Shown here piece after piece: positions 1 through 6,637 of a stretch of DNA of 24,312 nt. Numbering within the stretch: position 1 is the stretch's first letter; every line of letters starts with the position of its first letter. The translations under genes and the position numbers were made by a program. Origin of the DNA: JBKHJZ01 sp046537875 (GTDB taxonomy: Bacteria > Actinomycetota > Acidimicrobiia > Acidimicrobiales > VFJN01); contig JBKHJZ010000035.1 of the NCBI GenBank assembly GCA_046537875.1, positions 1 to 24,312 on the forward strand, read 5' to 3'. Under the pieces are notes generated by a model. It searched no databases. It was not told where the DNA came from and was given only the letters and a program-made list of their open reading frames with translations.

Positions 1-154
1 CCGGATGACCCAGGCCGTCCAGCAGGCCGAGGAGGAAGAGGACGAGGACACCGGTGCCCTCTTCGACCGGATCCGCGGCTCGGTCCACGACGCCGCCGAC
101 CGGATGACCCAGGCCGTCCAGCAGGCCGAGGAGGAAGAGGACGAGGACACCGGT
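1..154 (+). repeat. 99-base in-frame tandem repeat
   Basis: Bases 1-55 are identical to bases 100-154, giving a period of 99 bases or 33 codons. The 45 bases after each identical block differ in sequence but encode similar helices (ALFDRIRG and SLLGRFRD types). The array starts outside the window, so its copy number is unknown. Near-identity at the DNA level suggests recent duplication or gene conversion. Confidence 0.9.
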
Positions 155-691
155 TCGCTGCTGGGCCGGTTCCGTGACCACCTCCGCGAGGCCGCCGACC
201 GGGTCGCCGACCCGCCCGAACCGAGCACCGAGGAGGGGCCCGGCACCGGGCTGGTCGACGAGTTCGACACGATGGTCGTCGCCGACACGTCGGGTCCCGG
301 CGGGACCGTCGACGTGCCCGAGGGCCGCGGGACGTTCCCCGACCACCTGGTGGCGGAGCGGCTCGAGGCCGACGACGACGTCCTCGGCGAGGAGGCGGCG
401 GCCGAGGAGCTCGCCGCCGAGGGCGCCGGGGAGCCGGCCCCGGCCGCTGCCGAGCGCGCGGTGCCGGACGGCGAGCAGCCCGCGGAGACCACCGCAGAGA
501 CCACCGAGGAGCCCGCAGACGCGGCCGAAGCGGCCGCGGACGACGAGGCCACGACGGAGGCGGCGACCGACGATGCGCTGGCCGGGACCCCCGACGTCGC
601 CGGCGAGGAGACGCCGGATGCGCTGGCCGAGGAGCCCGCGCCGGTCGACGACCCAGTCCAGATGGACGAGGTGGAGGACCCCATCGTCTGA
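2..691 (+). CDS. Acidic repeat protein, 5'-truncated by window edge; first partner gene of the dynamin locus
   Basis: I do not recognise a family. The frame is open to the first base of the window and position 2 lies inside a repeat unit, so the true start is upstream; the ATG at 5 is probably internal. The visible part has two 33-residue units (about codons 1-33 and 34-66), each with a short amphipathic helix of the form LF-R-R-AADR, followed by MTQAVQQ and an acidic run. After these comes a long Ala/Glu/Asp-rich, probably disordered region ending in DEVEDPIV. No membrane segment or signal peptide is visible, but the N-terminus is missing. It is followed after 48 bases by another acidic protein in the same direction and belongs to the operon leading to two dynamin-like GTPases. 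A role as a scaffold or adaptor for those GTPases is inference only. The coding call is solid; the function is unknown. Confidence 0.75.
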   Translation, partial: RMTQAVQQAEEEEDEDTGALFDRIRGSVHDAADRMTQAVQQAEEEEDEDTGSLLGRFRDHLREAADRVADPPEPSTEEGPGTGLVDEFDTMVVADTSGPGGTVDVPEGRGTFPDHLVAERLEADDDVLGEEAAAEELAAEGAGEPAPAAAERAVPDGEQPAETTAETTEEPADAAEAAADDEATTEAATDDALAGTPDVAGEETPDALAEEPAPVDDPVQMDEVEDPIV

Positions 692-739
692 CGGTCCAGC
701 GACGGCCCCGGCCGCCGGCGGAGACGGGAGAGAACCGAG

Positions 740-3205
740 ATGAGCGACTGGTTCAGGGAGATCATCGACAAGGTCCGCGGTGCGGACGAGGACGACGAGG
801 CGGCACCTGCGTCCTCCGGGCCGCAGGACCAGGACGCGAGCTCGTCCGAAGCCGGCGGAGTCTTCGACCGGGTCGGCGACGCCCTGTCGGACGCCGGCGA
901 GGACGTCGCAGCGGCGCACGACGTGCAGCAGTTCACCGACGGTGTGGCTGCGGCCACCAAGCACATCGGCGAGACCATCGAGAACGTCGGCGAGTCGCTG
1001 CCGAACATCGGGGGCGTCGGCGATGCGGTCAGGAACCTGGGTGACACGATCGAGCACGCCAGCCACCCGATCGAGGAGGCGGGCGAGCGCGCCGCGGCCG
1101 GCATGGTGGGCGACGCCGCATCCGGCGTCGCCGACGCCGTCGCTCCCGGCGACCCCGGCACGTCCGGTGCTTCCGCCGGCAGCCCCGCGCCGTCGCAACC
1201 TGCCGCATCCCCGTCCGGGCCACCCGCGCCCGGCGGTGGCTCCTCGCCCGGGGGTGGTAGCCCATCACAGCCCACCACGCCCACGGCCAGCCCGCCCGGC
1301 ACGTCGAGCCCGGAGGCCAGGGTGGCGTCGCCGCAGGAGGCCACTGCCGACGACGGCGAGGCTGCTCCGGAGCCTGACGCCGATGCCCCGGCCGAGGAGC
1401 CGATGAGCGACGAGGAGATCCAAGCACTGGCGAAGGAGGCTCGACGCGAGGCCGCCGAACGCGTCCGCGCGGCCGGGGAGCAGGCGGCCGACCTCGAATC
1501 GGATGCCGAGACCCTGCACGAGGCCGTGCGCGCCCGGATGGCCGAGGCGGTCGAGTTGAGCGGCACGCGCGACGGGCTCATCCGGGAGCGCGAGTCGGTC
1601 GTCGCGCGCCGTGATGCGGCGTCGGACGCAGCGCGGGACGAACTGCAGCGGGCGCAGGACCTGCTCCGCCGGGTCGACGAGCTGCGCGACCAGGCGGACG
1701 AGGCGAGGGAGCGTGGCGACCTACGGGCGGCAGAGGAAGCCCGGGAGGACGCCGAGGCCAACGAGGACCTGGCCCGGAGCTGGACCGAGCGGGCCGCCCG
1801 CACGCAGGCCGAGGCCGACCAGCTCAGCGACCAGACCACCGAGCTCCAGGAGTCCATCGACCAGGCCGACCAGGCCTTCGACGAAGCGCAGGCCGAGGTC
1901 GTCCTCTGGGAGGAGGCGGCTGACCAGATGGACGACAAGGCCGCCAAGCTGCGCGAGGCGGTCGAGCAGTACGAGCGGGGGATGTCCCTCCAGCAGGACC
2001 TCGATGCTCTGAACGCGAAGATGGGAACCGACGGGTGGGACGCGGACGAGCTCGGCCGCCTCGCCAACGGGATCGCCGAGGCGGTCGAGGCCGAGCAGGC
2101 GGCGCTGGATGCGGCCGAACGCATCACGATCGATCCCCGGGCGGCCGAATCGGGCGTGCTCGGGAGCGACGAGAGCGCGACACCCACACCCGGAGACGAG
2201 GCGACCGACAGCCAGCCGGCCGCCGACACCGGCGATGGCCCGCTGTCCGGCGTGGGCACCTCCCCGTCGGCGACCGAAGACGTCACCGAACCCACCGACG
2301 GCGAGACCGGAACCGCACCGGTGTCCGGCGTCGGGACGTCGCCGTCGATCACCGACGACGTGGTCGCCCCCGACGACGGCGATACCGGGTCGGGACCGGT
2401 GTCCGGGGTGGGCACCTCACCGCCGGTCACCGAGGGCGACGCCCACACCGCCCGGGAGCGGTCGCCGGCAGCCCTGCGCGCCGAAGCCGACCGGCTCGAG
2501 GAGCAGGTCGAGGCGCTCGGGCGCGGCAAGGCTGCCGAGGCCGCGCAGCGGACCGAGCTCGAGGAGAAGGCCAAGCTCCTCGACCGGGCCGCCGACCTAC
2601 GCGAGCGGTCCGACAGGCTCGCCCGCGAGGCCGAGGACCTGTCGGCGAGGGGCCAGTCGGCGGCCGCCAACCAGCGCTGGAACCGGGCCGAAGAGGCCCA
2701 CCAGGCCGCGCAGCAGACCGTGGCCCGGGCCGACCAGATGGCCGTGAGCCCGGCGGTCGAGGCGGCGGTGGTCAGCGGGCCGACCCGCGACGACCGTCAG
2801 GCGGACCCCGGTGGGCCCGACGGAGGCGACGCCGGGGCCGGCCAGAACGTCACGCTGGCCGAGGACCCGTTCGCCGTGGAGGACGACGTCACCGACGCCC
2901 CCGACAGCGGCGACGCCCCGGTCGACGGCCCCGACGGCGACGAGCTCGGCGACGGGCTCGACCTCGAGCCCGACATCGAGACGGACCTCGCCGACGCGGA
3001 CGCCGAACCGGCGCCCCTGGCCACGGATCCCCTGGAGGAGCCGGGCGCCGAAGTCGGGCCCGCACCGACCGAGATCGAGATGGAACCACTCGAGGTCTCG
3101 GTCCCCGGATCCGCCGATCAGCAGCTCGACACGCTCGGGCCCGACCCGGGGCTCGAGCCCGACGACACCTTGGAGCCGTCCGACGACCTGTCGGACGGGA
3201 TGTGA
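740..3205 (+). CDS. Large acidic coiled-coil protein of the dynamin locus
   Basis: The product is 821 residues with no family I can name. The ATG at 740 is preceded by a GGGAGAG ribosome binding site. Residues 1-20 (MSDWFREIIDKVRG) form an amphipathic helix. Residues about 40-135 carry Ala/Gly/Asp/Glu amphipathic repeats that could lie on a membrane. Residues about 140-215 are Pro/Ser/Gly-rich. Residues about 222-460 and 573-667 are strongly predicted charged coiled coils full of Ala, Glu, Arg, Asp and Gln. Between the coils are three GVGTSP repeats. The tail (about 670-821) is acidic and contains GLEPDDT, a string also found in the glycine-rich protein at 5269-6621. No signal peptide or transmembrane helix is visible. 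Position and composition suggest a cytoplasmic scaffold working with the downstream GTPases; that role is inferred. Confidence 0.85.
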   Translation: MSDWFREIIDKVRGADEDDEAAPASSGPQDQDASSSEAGGVFDRVGDALSDAGEDVAAAHDVQQFTDGVAAATKHIGETIENVGESLPNIGGVGDAVRNLGDTIEHASHPIEEAGERAAAGMVGDAASGVADAVAPGDPGTSGASAGSPAPSQPAASPSGPPAPGGGSSPGGGSPSQPTTPTASPPGTSSPEARVASPQEATADDGEAAPEPDADAPAEEPMSDEEIQALAKEARREAAERVRAAGEQAADLESDAETLHEAVRARMAEAVELSGTRDGLIRERESVVARRDAASDAARDELQRAQDLLRRVDELRDQADEARERGDLRAAEEAREDAEANEDLARSWTERAARTQAEADQLSDQTTELQESIDQADQAFDEAQAEVVLWEEAADQMDDKAAKLREAVEQYERGMSLQQDLDALNAKMGTDGWDADELGRLANGIAEAVEAEQAALDAAERITIDPRAAESGVLGSDESATPTPGDEATDSQPAADTGDGPLSGVGTSPSATEDVTEPTDGETGTAPVSGVGTSPSITDDVVAPDDGDTGSGPVSGVGTSPPVTEGDAHTARERSPAALRAEADRLEEQVEALGRGKAAEAAQRTELEEKAKLLDRAADLRERSDRLAREAEDLSARGQSAAANQRWNRAEEAHQAAQQTVARADQMAVSPAVEAAVVSGPTRDDRQADPGGPDGGDAGAGQNVTLAEDPFAVEDDVTDAPDSGDAPVDGPDGDELGDGLDLEPDIETDLADADAEPAPLATDPLEEPGAEVGPAPTEIEMEPLEVSVPGSADQQLDTLGPDPGLEPDDTLEPSDDLSDGM
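2237..2424 (+). repeat. Three GVGTSP-containing repeats within the coiled-coil protein
   Basis: Three units of about 25 codons each carry (L/V)SGVGTSP followed by an acidic linker (TEDV, TDDV, TEGD). They lie at roughly codons 500-561 and separate two coiled-coil segments. The units are similar but not identical at the DNA level, so this is an older duplication than the repeat at the window start. Confidence 0.75.
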
Positions 3206-3220
3206 GGAGGAAAGGCAGAC

Positions 3221-3772
3221 ATGTCCGACACGCAGACGGCAACCGCCGACCGCACGCCCAAGCCCGCGGACCTCACCGCCCGCGTGGCCGTGTACCCGAG
3301 CGCCCTGGTGCGCCCGGTGCCCCCGTTCCTGTTCTCGGTGCCGCCGGGCTGGGTGCTCGACGAGGCCCCCGACGCCCTCGTGGTGGTGCGCACCCCCGAG
3401 GAGGTCGACGGCTTCTGGGTGAACGCGATCCTGAGCCACGACCGGGTGCCCCGGTCGGTCGACTTCAAGCAGGCGGCGCAGGCGACGTGGGCCCGGCTCC
3501 AGCGGTCGACCCCGTCGGCCAAGGTGACCATGGAGCGGCTGGCGCGCTTCGGGACCAACGTCGTCTACCTGCGCGGCGTCGACCTGACCGCACCCCAGTC
3601 GGGCCGGGCGCTGGCCCAGCTCCACGCGATGTTCTTCGCCCCCGCGACCGACGAGGGCAAGACCGTCGACTTCTTCCAGCTCGTCGCCACCAGCCCCGAG
3701 GAGCACATGGACCGCTTCGGGCCGGCGTTCGTGGAGATGGTCGGCTCGTTCCGGTTCACCCCCACGGCCTGA
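3221..3772 (+). CDS. LpqN/Mog1-PsbP-like soluble protein
   Basis: The product is 183 residues with a strong GAGGAGGAAAGG ribosome binding site before the ATG at 3221, 15 bases after the previous stop. After about 35 flexible residues (MSDTQTATADRT...) comes a compact domain with PPFLFSVPPGWVLDEAPDALVVVR, a central VNAILSHDR strand and a C-terminal pattern ending MVGSFRF. Fold pattern and length match the LpqN/LpqT and Mog1/PsbP-like alpha/beta domains found in many actinobacterial proteins (the 'P-x-GW' start and the terminal 'sfr' helix-strand are typical). It lacks the lipobox of LpqN lipoproteins, so it is probably cytoplasmic. It sits between two acidic partner proteins of the dynamin operon. 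Its role there is unknown; a binding or adaptor domain is likely. The fold assignment is moderate, not certain. Confidence 0.8.
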   Translation: MSDTQTATADRTPKPADLTARVAVYPSALVRPVPPFLFSVPPGWVLDEAPDALVVVRTPEEVDGFWVNAILSHDRVPRSVDFKQAAQATWARLQRSTPSAKVTMERLARFGTNVVYLRGVDLTAPQSGRALAQLHAMFFAPATDEGKTVDFFQLVATSPEEHMDRFGPAFVEMVGSFRFTPTA

Positions 3773-3793
3773 CCGGGAGCGCGACCGGGAGTT

Positions 3794-3809
3794 CACCCGG
3801 TGACGGGTG
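3794..3809 (+). terminator. Short hairpin with a GNRA-type loop between two operon genes
   Basis: CACCCG (3794-3799) pairs with CGGGTG (3804-3809) around a GTGA tetraloop, 22 bases after the stop at 3772 and 45 bases before the start at 3854. There is no T-run, so it is not a textbook terminator. It could mark an internal processing or attenuation point. Confidence 0.25.
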
Positions 3810-3853
3810 CGCGGGGCTTCCGTACGGTCGCCAGGTAGGCAAGGAGGACCACA

Positions 3854-5233
3854 GTGGGTTGGAACCCGATCAAGGCAGTCAAGGACGCCGGCGGCGCGAT
3901 CGTCGACACCGGCAAGAGCGCCGTGGACTCGGCGGTCGGCGCCGTCGAGGACGCCGGCGCGGCCATCGCGGACGCTGCGGAGGACGCGGGCGACAGCGTC
4001 TGGGGCGGTGCCAAGGAGGCCGGTGGCGGGCTGTGGGGCGGCGCGAAGGACGTGCTCGACGCCGCGGCCGACGCCTCGGGAGCTGCGGGAGGCGTGCTCG
4101 GTGACGCGATCGCCGGGGGCGCCACCATGGTCGACACCGCCACCGGCGGGCTGGCCGGCGAAGCGCTGGAGGGCCTCGACGACTACGTGTTCGACACCGT
4201 CGACTACGCCACCGGCGGTGCGCTCGACGTCGACTTCGACGAGGGCCGGTTCAGCGTGGGCGCCGGCATCCCGGGTGTCGCCGGGACGGGTGCCTCGATC
4301 GGCGAGCACGGGATCGACTACCACAGCGAGCTGCCCGGCGGCGAGCTCCAGCTCGGGCTCACCGACGACGGGTTGCTGATCTCGGGTCACGGCGGCGTGG
4401 ACGTCGACTGGGCACCGCTCCCCTACGCAGCCGGACACCTGGAGATCTCCGAGGACGGCGACGTGCTGGTCAACGGCGAGGCGCAGGGCACGCTGCCCAT
4501 CCCGGGGGTCGGGGTGCTCACCGGCGACGCGAGCGGTGCGTTCGTGAAGACCGACCAGGGATGGGGCGCCTTCGTCGACGGCGAGGGCACGCTCTACCTG
4601 CCGTCCGGCACGAGCATCAGCGCCGACGTGCTGGCCCGCCACGAGCAGGACCAGGAGGGCTCCCACACCACCCTCGACCTCGAGGGCTCGCTGACCAAGC
4701 CCGGCGTCGGGACCGTCGGCGGTGGCGTCGGCTACGAGCGCCTGGAGAAGGACGGTGACGTCATCGAGGGCGCCCACCTCGAGGGGCACGCCAAGGGATA
4801 CGGCATGTCGGTGGAGGGCGAGGCCGACTACGTGCACATCGACGCCGACGGCGTCGAGCACAGCGAGTGGACCGGCGACGTGACCATCGACGGCCCCGGC
4901 GGCGACTCGGGCGGCGACGGGTCCGCGACCGGAGCGTCCGGCGACGACGTGCTCGGCGACACGGCGGCGATCGGCCGGCAGGTGGCGCCGGCACCCGGTT
5001 CCGGTGCACCCGGGGGCGGCACGGGCCATGTGCCCGATCCGGGTGCACAGGGAGCGGGCGACGCCCCGGTGGCGGGCGGCGTGGACCCGGGCGCCGACGA
5101 CGTGGCGCCGCCGGTCCCGACCGAGCCGGCGCCGGTGGAGGCGCCCCAGCCGGCCGACGAGTTCGACCAGGCGATCCAGGCGGCGGACGACGTCGAGGCG
5201 TCGTTCGACGACCTGATGGACGACGTCCAGTGA
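3854..5233 (+). CDS. Amphipathic-helix plus beta-repeat protein with the shared C-terminal peptide
   Basis: The product is 459 residues. The GTG at 3854 is chosen because AAGGAGG lies 7 bases upstream. Residues 1-95 are a run of short amphipathic Ala/Gly/Asp units (KDAGGAIVD, VEDAGAAIAD, WGGAKEAGG) of the 11-residue type that often bind membranes or lipid surfaces. Residues about 110-345 are a beta-rich domain of repeated Gly-x-Gly strands and DGD turns, for example SEDGDVLVNG and LEKDGDVIEG. Residues about 350-430 are a Gly/Pro/Ala linker. The last 25 residues (435-459) begin DEFDQAI and align without gaps with the end of the next protein. No signal peptide is visible. I know of no named family for it. 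Its place directly before the glycine-rich and GTPase genes suggests a structural partner of the GTPases; this is inference. Confidence 0.85.
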   Translation: MGWNPIKAVKDAGGAIVDTGKSAVDSAVGAVEDAGAAIADAAEDAGDSVWGGAKEAGGGLWGGAKDVLDAAADASGAAGGVLGDAIAGGATMVDTATGGLAGEALEGLDDYVFDTVDYATGGALDVDFDEGRFSVGAGIPGVAGTGASIGEHGIDYHSELPGGELQLGLTDDGLLISGHGGVDVDWAPLPYAAGHLEISEDGDVLVNGEAQGTLPIPGVGVLTGDASGAFVKTDQGWGAFVDGEGTLYLPSGTSISADVLARHEQDQEGSHTTLDLEGSLTKPGVGTVGGGVGYERLEKDGDVIEGAHLEGHAKGYGMSVEGEADYVHIDADGVEHSEWTGDVTIDGPGGDSGGDGSATGASGDDVLGDTAAIGRQVAPAPGSGAPGGGTGHVPDPGAQGAGDAPVAGGVDPGADDVAPPVPTEPAPVEAPQPADEFDQAIQAADDVEASFDDLMDDVQ

Positions 5234-5268
5234 CCTGGTGACAGGCAGGAAACGAGAGGAAGGGTGAG

Positions 5269-6621
5269 ATGGGAATCCTGGATGACCTCGTCGACACGGC
5301 CGTCGACGCAGGCAAGGACCTGCTGAGCGACGGGGCGAGCGGCCTCTTCGGAGGCGGGGACGAGGGCGGCGGGCTGCTCGAGTCGGCCCTCGGGGCGATC
5401 GGCGGCGGCGACGACGGCGGCGGCGTCCTCGGTGGGCTGCTCGGCGGCGGCGACGGCGGAGGCCCGCTCGGTGGCATGCTCGGCGAGACCGCCACGGGGA
5501 TGCTCGGCGGGATGTTCGGCGGCGGCGACGACGGCGGCAGCGGCGGCGTCCTCGGGGGCCTGCTCGACGACGCCGGCGGAGTGGTCGAGTCGGTGACGTC
5601 GGCGGTGGGCGACGGATCGTGGTCCGACAGCCTCGGCGGCGTCGTCGACCAGTGGACCGGCGGGGGCCTCGGCGACGTGCTCGACGGCGACGGCGGCCTG
5701 GGCGGGCTCCTGGGCGGGGAGGGCGGCCTGGGCGGCATGCTCGGCGGCGAGGGCGCCGGGGCACTCGGCGACCTGCTCGGCGGCGACAGCGGGGCGCTCG
5801 GCGACCTGCTCGGCGGTGACGGCGGACTCGGTGGCCTCACCAACCAGATCGGAGAGTTCCTGCCGCCGGAGCTGTCGGACGCAGCAGGATCGATCATGGG
5901 CGGTGAGGGCAACTGGGCGGAGTCGCTGCTCGACCAGGTCACCGGCGAGGTGAGCGACCAGATCCCCGACGAGTGGAGCTCGATCACCGACTCCGTGCTC
6001 GGCACCGGGCTGGGCGAGGGCGGCTTCGACGACTGGGTGGACCAGGGGACCGACGCACTCGGGTCGCTCGGACTTCCCGAGGACGTGGTCTCGGGGATCA
6101 TCGGCGACCGCACCATCGGGCTCGAACCCGACGACACCATCTTCGGCACACCTCCCCCGCTACGGGGGGACTTCGCGGAACGGCTGAAGGAGTTGTTCGG
6201 CGAGACGGAGGCGCAACCCGGCAACACCGGGATCGTGCCGCCCCACCTCCGGGACGTCGACGAGGTCGATGACGCCGACATCCGGCCCATTCCGCAGGAG
6301 GGTGACGACCTCGACCTCGAGCTCGATGTCGACGAGGGAGGGGTGGCGGTCGACCCGGCACCCGCCGACGACCTCGGTCTCGACGACGGCGCCGGGTCGG
6401 GGCCCGAGGCGGGCGATCCGGCGAGCTCCGAGACCGCGGATGTCGACCCCGGCGTCGACGACATCGAGATGGCGCCGACGGAGCCGCCGGTGGCGGACGG
6501 GCCGGCGACGCTGGAGGCGCCGGAGCCGGCTCCCGAGCCGGTCGACGAGTTCGACCAGGCGATCGACGCGGCCGACCAGGTCGAGTCGTCGACCGACGAG
6601 CTCTTCGAGGGGCTGGAGTGA
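5269..6621 (+). CDS. Glycine-rich IniB-like protein
   Basis: The product is 450 residues. The ATG at 5269 follows a GAGAGGAAGG site. Residues 1-20 form an amphipathic helix (MGILDDLVDTAVDAGKDLL). Residues about 25-190 are tandem Gly/Leu/Asp units such as GGLLGGGDGG and GALGDLLGGD. Residues about 190-300 are a mixed helical segment, then GLEPDDTIFGTPPP and an acidic Pro-rich tail. The last 25 residues (426-450) share DEFDQAI-AAD-VE-S-D-L with the C-terminus of the preceding protein. Mycobacterial IniB, encoded directly before IniA and IniC, is also a Gly-rich protein of similar size (479 residues). The resemblance here is in composition, length and position, not alignable identity. The IniB N-terminal domain is not obvious, so I call it IniB-like by context. 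The downstream GTPase starts 16 bases after its stop. Confidence 0.85.
   Translation: MGILDDLVDTAVDAGKDLLSDGASGLFGGGDEGGGLLESALGAIGGGDDGGGVLGGLLGGGDGGGPLGGMLGETATGMLGGMFGGGDDGGSGGVLGGLLDDAGGVVESVTSAVGDGSWSDSLGGVVDQWTGGGLGDVLDGDGGLGGLLGGEGGLGGMLGGEGAGALGDLLGGDSGALGDLLGGDGGLGGLTNQIGEFLPPELSDAAGSIMGGEGNWAESLLDQVTGEVSDQIPDEWSSITDSVLGTGLGEGGFDDWVDQGTDALGSLGLPEDVVSGIIGDRTIGLEPDDTIFGTPPPLRGDFAERLKELFGETEAQPGNTGIVPPHLRDVDEVDDADIRPIPQEGDDLDLELDVDEGGVAVDPAPADDLGLDDGAGSGPEAGDPASSETADVDPGVDDIEMAPTEPPVADGPATLEAPEPAPEPVDEFDQAIDAADQVESSTDELFEGLE
5346..5835 (+). repeat. Glycine/leucine-rich coding repeats
   Basis: The stretch is built from short repeated units encoding GGGDGG, LGGLLGG and ALGDLLGGD, with blocks such as ggcgacctgctcggcgg occurring more than once around 5767-5818. 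It encodes a possible glycine-rich fibre or phase-separating segment. Unit lengths vary, so this is an irregular array. Confidence 0.75.
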
Positions 6622-6637
6622 CGGGAGGCCCCTGCCG

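Noticed and set aside
1..154. CRISPR-like direct repeats
   Set aside because: The repeat is 99 bases in period, in frame in a coding region, and not a set of short repeats with unique spacers.
2597..5764. Very long open frame on the - strand (over 1000 codons) opposite the acidic-protein genes
   Set aside because: It is antisense to three well-supported genes with good ribosome binding sites, is Arg/Pro/Gly-rich with no domain, and is the usual result of GC bias at third codon positions.
6269..6637. Extended N-terminus of the IniA-like GTPase frame
   Set aside because: The segment overlaps the acidic tail of the preceding gene in another frame and is Arg/Ser/Pro-rich. The GTG at 6638 has a good GGGAGG site and gives a family-like length.
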